A DNA stretch of 5,383 bases from Candidatus Woesearchaeota archaeon (GCA_016203265.1 JACQNB010000034.1:1-5383); one strand, 5' to 3'. Numbered from the stretch's first letter, positions 1 through 5,339 are shown. Notes: a model not told the origin generated them from the letters alone. A program made the numbers and translations.

Positions 1-1074
1 AAGAAGGCGAACCTGTACATTTTCGACGAGCCGACATCCTACCTGGACATCAAGCAGCGTTTCAGGATTGCTAATTTTATCAAAACATTGGCGACGCCAG
101 AAACGGCAGTCATCGTGGTCGAGCACGACCTCATCATTCTTGACGCGATGACCGAGCTGGTGCACATCATGTACGGCAAAGAGGGAGCTTATGGCATCGT
201 AAGCCAGCCGAAAGCGACCAGAACCGGCATCAACGCGTATCTCTCGGGCACATTGAAGGACGAAAACATGCAATTCAGGGATTACCCGATCAAGTTCTTT
301 GTGCGGCCCCCGGCAAAGGACAGCAAGGAACCCATCGTCACCTCGTGGAAAGGCGTGCGCAAGGAACAAGGCAAGTTCAAGCTGGAGGCGAAGGAAGGCA
401 GCATCCGCGCGAACCAGGTCATCGGCATCCTCGGAGAGAACGGCATCGGAAAGACGACGTTCGCAAAACTGTTGGCGCATGTGGACCAGCCGTCAGCGGG
501 TGAGGTCGATGAAAAGATCACGGTCGCGTACAAGCCGCAATATCTTGACTCACACTCGACAAGTTTGGTGCTGGACGTCCTTGGTGACGCGATGACGCGG
601 TATGAAGTGCAGCTCGCGCGGCCATTGGACTTGAAGCCGTTGCTGACGAAGCAGTTGAATCAGCTGTCCGGCGGAGAATTACAAAGAGTCGCAATCGCCG
701 CGACATTGGCGAAGGAAGCGGATTTGTACTTATTGGACGAGCCGTCAGCCTACTTGGACGTCGAACAGCGCATGATCATCTCGAAAACAATCAAGGAATT
801 GACTGAACAACGAGGCAAGCCCGTGCTCGTCATCGACCACGACTTGATGTTCATGGACCACTTGTCAGACCAGCTGATTGTGTTCACGGGCACGCCCGCG
901 ATCCATGGCGACGCGGTCGGACCGTTCCCGATGGAGAAGGGAATGAACGTCTTCTTGGAAGGCATCCAGCTGACGTTCCGCAGGGACGAGGATTCGCACC
1001 GTCCGCGGCTGAACAAGCCCGGCAGCGTGGCTGATCGTGAACAGAAGCAGGAACAAAAGAGGTATTACAGTTAA
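1..1074 (+). CDS. ABCE1: ABCE1/Rli1 ribosome-recycling ATPase, 3' part (5' end outside window)
   Basis: The frame is open from base 1, giving the last 357 residues of a twin-ABC ATPase. In ABCE1 the two nucleotide-binding domains use ATP to split ribosomes after termination, together with aRF1/Pelota; the N-terminal iron-sulfur domain and the Walker A and signature motif of the first ABC domain lie upstream of the window. Visible are the Walker B of domain 1 (YIFDEP, residues 6-11) with its YLD D-loop and EHDL switch (41-44). Domain 2 is complete: Walker A GENGIGKTT (145-153), signature LSGGE (222-226), Walker B LYLLDEPS (242-249) and switch VIDHDL (277-282). The tail RPRLNKPGS followed by DREQ is typical of archaeal ABCE1. 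The spacing between the two Walker B glutamates (237) suits the family, so roughly 225-235 residues are missing. All catalytic motifs seen are intact. The TAA stop shares bases with the stop of the convergent peptidase gene. Confidence 0.96.
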   Translation, partial: KKANLYIFDEPTSYLDIKQRFRIANFIKTLATPETAVIVVEHDLIILDAMTELVHIMYGKEGAYGIVSQPKATRTGINAYLSGTLKDENMQFRDYPIKFFVRPPAKDSKEPIVTSWKGVRKEQGKFKLEAKEGSIRANQVIGILGENGIGKTTFAKLLAHVDQPSAGEVDEKITVAYKPQYLDSHSTSLVLDVLGDAMTRYEVQLARPLDLKPLLTKQLNQLSGGELQRVAIAATLAKEADLYLLDEPSAYLDVEQRMIISKTIKELTEQRGKPVLVIDHDLMFMDHLSDQLIVFTGTPAIHGDAVGPFPMEKGMNVFLEGIQLTFRRDEDSHRPRLNKPGSVADREQKQEQKRYYS

Positions 1075-2501
1075 CGTTCTGTTGTTAATTGCTTGATCAT
1101 CATTGAGGGATTAATCTTCTCAAACGTTGCCGCAGGACTATCGCTGCCGGGGCTCATCAGCGCATCAACTTCCGCACCGACTTCCTTCGACGTCCACCAT
1201 TGCGGTCCGTGTTCCTTCTCGAAGCGTGCGTGGAGTTCGCCGACCTGCATTTCGGCGAGCATGTAGCTCGGCACGTACATCAGACTGTCCGGCAGGATGT
1301 GGTGCAAGAGCCAGTATTCACCGGGAATGTTGAGACCCATGCAGGATTTGACGTGCTTTGCGTACAAGGGCGCGAGTTCGTCGAAGGGCACTTGTTTTTC
1401 CCACGAATCTATTTTGAAGAGTGAATTTGCGCAGTAAAACGCCGCGCCGTAGAGCTCTTTGTAGCGCGTGCGCGTTCGTAATTCTTGCGCGGTTTCGTCC
1501 TTGAATCCGATGTGTTGCAGGAATCCGGGACGCATGAGGAGTTTGTCGAAAAAGATGGAGAACGTCTCAGCAAGCCCTTCGGAGATGCAGTTGCGCGTCC
1601 AGAACGGCAGGTCTGCCTTGATGGACTTGTAATGCACGGCGTGGCCGTATTCATGATAGATGGAGTTGAGGTCGCTGAACGGATTTTCGGGCTTGTAGCT
1701 CACGCGCACATCGGTCGGGACAACGATGGACGTCATGAACGGTGAGGCATACTTGCCCGGTCTGTCTTCGGCATCTAAAAGGATACCATCCGGGCTCAAT
1801 CCCATGCCGCGAATCGTGGCAAAGACGCTCTTGACCGGATCGAGTTTCGGCATCGTGATGCCGTCATAGAGCTTGTTGCGGATGACATAAAAGTCGTCGT
1901 AATAGTGTGGCTCGCGACCGAAGATGACTTCAGAATAGTGCTTGTTTTGTTTGACAAACTCACTTTTGATGCCTTCCTTCAGTTCGCCGATGACGTTGCG
2001 CAAATGCTTGACGCTCATGCGGTGGCTTCGGACGTACGCGTCCAAGGGATTGGTACCGTAGTCGGCATAGGTTTTGCCCGCGACCGAGAATTTTTTCTGC
2101 ACGATGGGCGCTATCTTTTTTGACAGTGAGATGAATTCGTCGTAGACGTGCTTGCGTTCCGCGTCGTTGGCTTGTGCCGCGAACTGCCGCCATGTCTGCC
2201 ATGAGACTGGATTTCTTTTGAGTTTGTGCTTCGAGGAAACAATTATTTTTTTGCGCGCGTCCTGCAGCGCAAGCCCTTCCTTGAACGTTTTCGAGCCCGC
2301 GACCGAACCGATGCAGTCGTCGACGAGGTCTTGCGGTTCTTTGAAATGCGCGAGAAACGCGCTCGTCTGTTTGCCGCTTTGGGCTTCGAGCTCGCCGATC
2401 TTTTGTTCGCTGTACGGAAGGCCGACGCTCATGTTCCAGTATTCGAGACGCAAGTGTTTCGCGAGTTCTTCCGTTTCTTGGCACCACTGCGGGAGGTTCA
2501 C
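1071..2501 (-). CDS. Divergent M32-type (carboxypeptidase Taq-like) zinc metallopeptidase
   Basis: A 476-residue protein without a signal peptide, so probably a cytosolic peptidase. Zinc site: HEYGH at 283-287, then E312 in GLAETF, 25 residues after the second histidine, a gluzincin arrangement. Around it the order matches family M32: SPF (253-255) where M32 has HPF, DVRVS (264-268) for DxRxT, the HExxH helix, AETF for HESQ, then GEYWLLHH (394-401) where M32 has GxxQDxHW, and PSYML (411-415). The length fits M32 (about 500) better than M3 oligopeptidases (about 560-700). Most M32 specificity motifs are altered while the zinc ligands are kept, so it may be a peptidase with changed cleavage preference; an M3-like assignment remains possible. 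The start is GTG, chosen because it overlaps the trmI TGA stop (GTGA) and has a GAGGA Shine-Dalgarno 7 bases upstream. It is the second gene of an operon with trmI, and its stop overlaps that of ABCE1. Confidence 0.8.
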   Translation of the reverse strand: MNLPQWCQETEELAKHLRLEYWNMSVGLPYSEQKIGELEAQSGKQTSAFLAHFKEPQDLVDDCIGSVAGSKTFKEGLALQDARKKIIVSSKHKLKRNPVSWQTWRQFAAQANDAERKHVYDEFISLSKKIAPIVQKKFSVAGKTYADYGTNPLDAYVRSHRMSVKHLRNVIGELKEGIKSEFVKQNKHYSEVIFGREPHYYDDFYVIRNKLYDGITMPKLDPVKSVFATIRGMGLSPDGILLDAEDRPGKYASPFMTSIVVPTDVRVSYKPENPFSDLNSIYHEYGHAVHYKSIKADLPFWTRNCISEGLAETFSIFFDKLLMRPGFLQHIGFKDETAQELRTRTRYKELYGAAFYCANSLFKIDSWEKQVPFDELAPLYAKHVKSCMGLNIPGEYWLLHHILPDSLMYVPSYMLAEMQVGELHARFEKEHGPQWWTSKEVGAEVDALMSPGSDSPAATFEKINPSMMIKQLTTER

Positions 2502-3271
2502 GTGTACTTCCTCGTGAAGATGAGGAATGCGGTGTGACCGATGCTGATGTTGTCCGGCCGCGTGCGGTGCTCGTCAATGACCCAAGGCCGCTCGATGACT
2601 TCGACGGTCTTGATGGGCTGCAAGCCTGCTTTTTTGACGGCATCAAGGAATTTCTGCGCTTGTGAAACGTGCGGGCAGTAGCCAACCAAATAACCGCCGA
2701 TTTTGATGGCGTTCGCGGCCGTCGGCACGGCATGCCACGGTTCGGGCAGGTCGAGCGTGACCAAGTCAACGTTTTTTTCGGCGATGCCTTGGGTGACGTC
2801 TTGGTGTTTGAGCGTGATGTTTTTGAGCCCGAGCGTCTCGATGTTTGCCTTGATGTTCTCGAGATACTTGTCGTTGATTTCGTAGCTGACGACTTTTTTG
2901 ACGATGTGCGCGATGAAGCACGCGAATGCTCCCGAGCCTGCTCCGGCGTCGACGCACACGGATTCTCCATCAATACCGGTTTCTGCGATGATGGCGCCGA
3001 TATCTTTGGGGATGATGCTTTGTGGCATGCGCTTCAGTCTGCGGAAGATGTCCGAGAAGCAGGGAGTGAGCACGATGAATTCCTTGTCTTGGTTTGACTT
3101 GACGATGGTGCCGTCTTTGGCTTTCAGGTCTTTGGCCTTGATGGTGCCATGCATCGTGGAGAAGTCTTTGCTGGTATCGGTGACGAAGTATTCCTTGCCT
3201 TCAACGATGGTGACTTCGCGGTCAAGGTCCGGCACGTACTGTTTCTTTTCGCGCTGGATCAGCAGTTTCAT
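2498..3271 (-). CDS. trmI: tRNA (adenine-N1)-methyltransferase TrmI (position 57/58)
   Basis: A 257-residue class I SAM-dependent methyltransferase. Archaeal TrmI makes m1A at position 58 of the tRNA T-loop and, in some species, also at position 57; it acts as a tetramer. An N-terminal beta-rich domain (about 1-65) is followed by RRLKRMPQSIIPKD (77-90), the family's conserved lead into the catalytic domain. Motif I is VDAGAGSG (107-114), the acidic SAM-ribose residue is E131 in SYEIND, and the catalytic motif is LDLPEPW (173-179) with D174. The C-terminal RPDNISIGHTAFL (238-250) matches the RP..GHTG/A block of eukaryotic and archaeal homologues. Length and motifs look complete and active. The start ATG lies 21 bases after a perfect ATTTAAAT box and no good Shine-Dalgarno is present, so the mRNA is probably leaderless. 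It is the first gene of an operon with the peptidase. Confidence 0.95.
   Translation of the reverse strand: MKLLIQREKKQYVPDLDREVTIVEGKEYFVTDTSKDFSTMHGTIKAKDLKAKDGTIVKSNQDKEFIVLTPCFSDIFRRLKRMPQSIIPKDIGAIIAETGIDGESVCVDAGAGSGAFACFIAHIVKKVVSYEINDKYLENIKANIETLGLKNITLKHQDVTQGIAEKNVDLVTLDLPEPWHAVPTAANAIKIGGYLVGYCPHVSQAQKFLDAVKKAGLQPIKTVEVIERPWVIDEHRTRPDNISIGHTAFLIFTRKYT
2509..2513 (-). promoter_or_regulatory. Ribosome binding site deciding the GTG start of the peptidase
   Basis: On the minus strand GAGGA sits 7 bases upstream of the GTG at 2501, inside the last codons of trmI. It complements the CCTCC of archaeal 16S rRNA 3' ends and supports GTG initiation at the GTGA overlap over an internal ATG. 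Confidence 0.65.
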
Positions 3272-3292
3272 GCGCTTCCGTCGCTACCGCTG

Positions 3293-3300
3293 ATTTAAAT
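3293..3300 (-). promoter_or_regulatory. TATA box of the trmI-peptidase operon (palindromic ATTTAAAT)
   Basis: ATTTAAAT ends 21 bases before the trmI ATG. Archaeal transcription starts roughly this far downstream of a TATA box, so the transcript should begin at or next to the start codon. The same octamer with the same 21-base gap precedes the deaminase gene at 4806-4813. The box is a perfect palindrome, so it could also be used rightward, but then the lipoprotein mRNA would have a leader of about 30 bases. Confidence 0.7.
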
Positions 3301-3313
3301 ACCTTGTGGGAAC

Positions 3314-3322
3314 ATTATTAAA
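3314..3322 (+). promoter_or_regulatory. Candidate TATA box of the cupredoxin-membrane protein operon
   Basis: ATTATTAAA is the AT-rich element nearest the lipoprotein gene on this strand. With the 21-base gap seen at the other promoters, transcription would begin near 3344, leaving a leader of about 11 bases that just includes the Shine-Dalgarno at 3345-3349. The match to the archaeal TATA consensus is only moderate. Confidence 0.4.
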
Positions 3323-3344
3323 CGTGCTTGAATCGTCAGATTCT

Positions 3345-3349
3345 AGGTG
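3345..3349 (+). promoter_or_regulatory. Ribosome binding site deciding the lipoprotein start
   Basis: AGGTG lies 5 bases upstream of the ATG at 3355. It supports this start over the in-frame TTG at 3328, which would put nine extra residues before the signal peptide. Confidence 0.6.
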
Positions 3350-3354
3350 CAGCC

Positions 3355-3687
3355 ATGAAACAACTCTTTGCCATCCTAGGACTTCTGTTGTTGGTTGCCT
3401 GTACGGCTCCCGTTGTTGAAAAAGCTCCGGGCGTGCTGGAAAGCGCGGACCACATCGTGACGATCAATAAGTTCAAGTTCAGCCCGAGCAGCATCACCAT
3501 CAAGGCGGGCGAGACCGTGTTATGGAAGAATCAGGAAAGTGTTTCGCACACGGTCGCGGTTGACGGCGCCGAAAGCAACGAACTTTTCGAAGGTGACACC
3601 TGGAGCCATACGTTCACGACGGCAGGCACGTTCGACTACGTGTGCGGCATCCATCCAAGCATGACCGGCAGCGTGATGGTGGAATGA
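3355..3687 (+). CDS. Cupredoxin-domain lipoprotein (plastocyanin/amicyanin-like type 1 copper protein)
   Basis: A 110-residue protein. The N-terminus is a lipoprotein signal: a short charged start (MKQ), a hydrophobic run to residue 15, then the lipobox LVAC with C16 as the lipidation site. The mature protein should therefore be anchored on the outer face of the cytoplasmic membrane. After a short linker, residues 33-110 form a plastocyanin-like fold: FKFSPSSITIKAGETVLWKN is the usual first half, H65 in SHTV is the first copper ligand, and the C-terminal loop CGIHPSM supplies C97, H100 and M103. This His-Cys-His-Met set with a short CxxHxxM loop is the amicyanin-type blue copper site. The expected role is one-electron transfer, or copper binding outside the cell; the partner is unknown. 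It is the first gene of a three-gene operon, its stop overlapping the next start (ATGA). Confidence 0.9.
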   Translation: MKQLFAILGLLLLVACTAPVVEKAPGVLESADHIVTINKFKFSPSSITIKAGETVLWKNQESVSHTVAVDGAESNELFEGDTWSHTFTTAGTFDYVCGIHPSMTGSVMVE

Positions 3688-4370
3688 AACTCTGGAAACC
3701 GTTCGTCTTCGCGGTTCTCGTCACGCTCGGCATGAACGCGCTGGACATGCTGTTTCACGTCGCCACCGAGACTGCCGTGCACCTGAATTATGTTGCCGTG
3801 AAATTCACTATTGTGTTTGTGAGCGTGTTCTTGATTGCGTGGCTCATCGGCATTGGCCGGACGCCGGGCATCGTGTCTGCGTTGTTGGGCCCGACTGCGT
3901 TCTACATTTACTATCGTGTTGCGACTCCGACGCTTGATCGAAGCTTGTTTCGCATCGATGATGCCGTGCTTTACGTTGTTGTGCACGCGATTGCGTTGGC
4001 GCTCGTCTACTGGCTCGCGACAAGAGTCATGAAGAAAGACTCAGGAAGCCTGTCGTTCGCCACGCTCACGTCGCTTGCGGCGTTGCCGTTGCATTGGGGA
4101 TGGATCATGTTCGTCATCAAGTGGACGGGCGGGTTGGACGGCGACACGACAAAGGCGTTGACCTTGAGCGCAGCATTAATCGCACTGGTGGTGCTCTGGG
4201 TGCTGTGCTATTTCGCAAGCTGGGTTGCGAACCGTTGGATTGGCGCAAGCGTCGCGGGCATCGTGTTCGCGATTGCGAGCATGTTCCTGGGCGCGACGGC
4301 CATTGGCGGAGTCGCACGCGTGTTCGTGCTTGGCGTGCCGTACGTCCTTGCGACGGAGCTGAAACGATGA
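3684..4370 (+). CDS. Polytopic membrane protein of unknown family, coupled to the cupredoxin
   Basis: I do not recognise the family. The 228 residues contain about six to seven hydrophobic segments, near 6-22, 39-58, 61-79, 92-113, 124-147, 157-182 and 185-222 (the last long enough for two passes). Connecting loops are short, with positive charges at RVMKK (114-118). Histidines at 25, 33, 101 and 137 and several tryptophans lie in or near membrane segments, but no CxxxC, CPC or haem-binding pattern is evident. The ATG at 3684 was chosen because it forms an ATGA overlap with the lipoprotein stop and starts a typical MKLWKPF membrane N-terminus; an upstream start would read through the copper-site codons of that gene. 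The tight coupling suggests it works with the cupredoxin, as membrane anchor, electron-transfer partner or copper permease. That is inference from position only. Confidence 0.8.
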   Translation: MKLWKPFVFAVLVTLGMNALDMLFHVATETAVHLNYVAVKFTIVFVSVFLIAWLIGIGRTPGIVSALLGPTAFYIYYRVATPTLDRSLFRIDDAVLYVVVHAIALALVYWLATRVMKKDSGSLSFATLTSLAALPLHWGWIMFVIKWTGGLDGDTTKALTLSAALIALVVLWVLCYFASWVANRWIGASVAGIVFAIASMFLGATAIGGVARVFVLGVPYVLATELKR

Positions 4371-4615
4371 AGTGGAGCATCATCATCGCATTTGTTGCCG
4401 GCATTCCGGGAGCAATCTTGACGTTCGTCGATCCCCGCACGCTCGTTGCGTGGGGTCTTGGCTTCGGGCGGCATAATGATCGCGTGCTTGCTGGCGTCTT
4501 GCTACTCATCATCGCGTTTGTTTCAATCTGCAAGTTTTTGACGTTGCTGAACACATCGACGGCTGAAAAGCCAGCAAGAAAGAACATTCGCAAAAAGAGT
4601 TCTAGAAAGAAATAA
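4367..4615 (+). CDS. Small two-helix membrane protein with basic C-terminal tail
   Basis: Function not recognised. The 82-residue protein has hydrophobic segments at about 3-20 (SIIIAFVAGIPGAILTFV) and 40-61, joined by a loop with VDPRTLVAWGLGFGRHNDR. It ends in a lysine/arginine-rich tail (about 68-82, KPARKN to SSRKK), which by the positive-inside rule should be cytosolic; both termini would then face the cytosol. The start ATG overlaps the previous stop (ATGA), the second such junction in the operon, which supports both the start and the reality of so short a gene. It is probably a small subunit or accessory of the preceding membrane protein. The final lysine-rich codons (AAG/AAA/AGA) also supply T-rich sequence on the opposite strand just past the tRNA-Cys gene. 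Confidence 0.7.
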   Translation: MKWSIIIAFVAGIPGAILTFVDPRTLVAWGLGFGRHNDRVLAGVLLLIIAFVSICKFLTLLNTSTAEKPARKNIRKKSSRKK

Positions 4616-4632
4616 GCGCGAAGCAAAGCTTC
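4605..4632 (-). terminator. Possible terminator of tRNA-Cys (small hairpin plus T-rich run)
   Basis: Read leftward, the tRNA is followed after 6 bases by the hairpin GAAGC-TTT-GCTTC (4632-4620) and then the T-rich TTATTTCTTTC (4615-4605), which runs into the end of the convergent membrane gene. Archaeal polymerase stops mainly at T-runs, so the T-rich part matters most. The stem has only 5 pairs and the T-run is interrupted. On the plus strand the hairpin is not followed by T's. Confidence 0.4.
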
Positions 4633-4638
4633 ACAATA

Positions 4639-4711
4639 AGCGGAGGCTGGGACTCGAACCCAGGAAGACTCGCTCTGCAGGCGAGCTCGTTAGCCGCTTC
4701 GATACCTCCGC
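4639..4711 (-). tRNA. tRNA-Cys (anticodon GCA)
   Basis: The minus strand folds as a complete 73-base cloverleaf. Acceptor GCGGAGG (4711-4705) pairs with CCTCCGC (4646-4640). The D-arm has three pairs (TCG/CGA) with the GG dinucleotide in its loop. The anticodon stem CTCGC/GCGAG encloses loop CTGCAGA, anticodon GCA at 4678-4676, reading UGC/UGU. The T-arm is CTGGG/CCCAG with loop TTCGAGT. The discriminator is U73 (4639), the known identity base of tRNA-Cys. The next bases are TAT, so CCA must be added by the nucleotidyltransferase. No intron is present. Position 57 is G and 58 is A, so TrmI could modify A58 but not 57. The gene converges with the membrane operon. Confidence 0.96.
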
Positions 4712-4751
4712 ATTAAGAGACTGCAGAACCGGGAGTCTGCAACCTCCACTA
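4712..4751 (-). other. Predicted 5' leader of tRNA-Cys with acceptor-strand look-alike
   Basis: The only good TATA box upstream of tRNA-Cys (4773-4780) predicts transcription starting near 4750, leaving a leader of nearly 40 bases for RNase P to remove. The leader opens with GTGGAGGT (4749-4742), one base different from the tRNA's own GCGGAGGT. It could pair with the tRNA 3' acceptor strand CCTCCGC using one G-U pair. It also holds a hairpin TGCAGA/TCTGCA with an 8-base loop (4741-4722) and a GGTTC motif like a T-arm. It could be a remnant of a duplicated or decayed tRNA, or chance. Confidence 0.35.
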
Positions 4752-4772
4752 GCGTGAAGGCACGACGGGGAG

Positions 4773-4780
4773 TATAAAAA
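4773..4780 (-). promoter_or_regulatory. TATA box for tRNA-Cys
   Basis: On the minus strand TTTTTATA is the only strong TATA-like element between the tRNA and the divergent deaminase gene. It ends 61 bases before the mature tRNA 5' end, much farther than the 22 bases seen at the other tRNA gene in the window. Confidence 0.5.
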
Positions 4781-4805
4781 GCTACCTTCTTGAGCACAGG
4801 AATTC

Positions 4806-4813
4806 ATTTAAAT
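4806..4813 (+). promoter_or_regulatory. TATA box of the deaminase gene (ATTTAAAT)
   Basis: ATTTAAAT ends exactly 21 bases before the ATG at 4835, the same octamer and gap as at trmI. The mRNA should start at or next to the start codon. GGAG at 4829-4832 is only 2 bases from the ATG, too close for a working Shine-Dalgarno, which fits leaderless initiation. Confidence 0.7.
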
Positions 4814-4834
4814 AAATCGGATTGAAATGGAGCT

Positions 4835-5320
4835 ATGTACTTGCTTGTGGGGAATGGAGCGAAGGAAGGCATCGAGTGGATGATGAAAGCCGTCGAACAG
4901 GCGCGTGAGGCGACGTGTGAACGCCGAAAGTGCGGTTCGGTGATTGTCTTGGACGGTGAGCTCATTAGTTGGGGAAAGAACTCACCTCCTGGCGAACTTG
5001 AGAGTCAGCGTCGTTGCAGCTGTGAAAAAGGCAATTATCATTCGAAAGTTACCGATAAAACGTGCTGTGTGCATGCGGAACAGCGCGCAATAATCAATGG
5101 ACTCACATGGAAGGCAAAGAAGGTTCCCGGTTCTCAATTGTATTTTGCGAGTGTTGATGAACGAGGAAATCCCTTGCGTTCAGGCAAACCGTACTGCACC
5201 ATCTGCAGCAAGATGGCGCTGGACGTGGGCATTGCGGATTTCAGGTTATGGCACCAGGAAGGCATTGGAGTGTATACGACGGAAGAATACAATACGCTGT
5301 CGTTTCAGTATCAGGGTTAA
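4835..5320 (+). CDS. Zinc-dependent deaminase of the cytidine/deoxycytidylate deaminase fold
   Basis: A 161-residue protein with both signature motifs of the family. HAEQRAI has H80 as zinc ligand and E82 as proton shuttle; PYCTICSKMALDVGI has C121 and C124 as the other ligands. The N-terminal part (WMMKAVEQAREATCERRKCGSVIVLDGELISWGKNSPPG) resembles the first helix and strands of dCMP deaminases and ends at the substrate loop. A cysteine-rich insert between strand and helix (C61, C63, C77, C78, plus H69) resembles the second zinc site of some dCMP deaminases. A tyrosine separates the usual proline from the first cysteine (P-Y-C-x-x-C rather than P-C-x-x-C). The substrate cannot be told from sequence: dCMP is the default, but tRNA or another base is possible. 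The first ATG was chosen from its TATA spacing; M16 or M17 would shorten the first helix. It is a single gene, followed by a tRNA gene. Confidence 0.85.
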   Translation: MYLLVGNGAKEGIEWMMKAVEQAREATCERRKCGSVIVLDGELISWGKNSPPGELESQRRCSCEKGNYHSKVTDKTCCVHAEQRAIINGLTWKAKKVPGSQLYFASVDERGNPLRSGKPYCTICSKMALDVGIADFRLWHQEGIGVYTTEEYNTLSFQYQG

Positions 5321-5339
5321 AGAAGTTCTGCTCGACAGC

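Noticed and set aside
1960..2973. A 337-codon open frame on the minus strand overlapping the peptidase and trmI genes
   Set aside because: Its product is low-complexity, rich in Arg and Ser, with no motifs, and it lies out of frame within two genes on the same strand that have clear family motifs.
2669..3097. A 142-codon open frame on the plus strand
   Set aside because: It is antisense to the core of trmI, has no own promoter or ribosome binding site, and its composition is what the complementary codons produce.
3328..3354. TTG start nine codons upstream for the cupredoxin lipoprotein
   Set aside because: The ATG at 3355 has a well-placed AGGTG and gives a standard length of lipoprotein signal peptide.
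3642..3683. Upstream start for the 228-residue membrane protein, adding 14 residues
   Set aside because: The added residues are highly charged (RHPSKHDRQRDGG) and read through the copper-ligand codons of the lipoprotein gene; the ATG at 3684 gives a natural membrane N-terminus and an ATGA overlap.
4094..4366. Upstream start extending the small membrane protein by 91 residues
   Set aside because: The extension is out-of-frame translation of the preceding membrane gene, rich in Arg and Gly, while the ATG at 4367 forms a clean 4-base overlap.
4117..4626. A 169-codon antisense open frame opposite the two membrane genes, starting next to the tRNA
   Set aside because: Apart from a chance hydrophobic start, it is Arg/Pro/Ser/Thr-rich without motifs, and the opposite strand has two genes with precise ATGA coupling.
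4639..4711. A possible intron in tRNA-Cys
   Set aside because: All arms pair in 73 contiguous bases with a normal 7-base anticodon loop.
4712..4800. A box C/D guide RNA between tRNA-Cys and the deaminase gene
   Set aside because: I found no TGATGA and CTGA boxes at suitable spacing on either strand.
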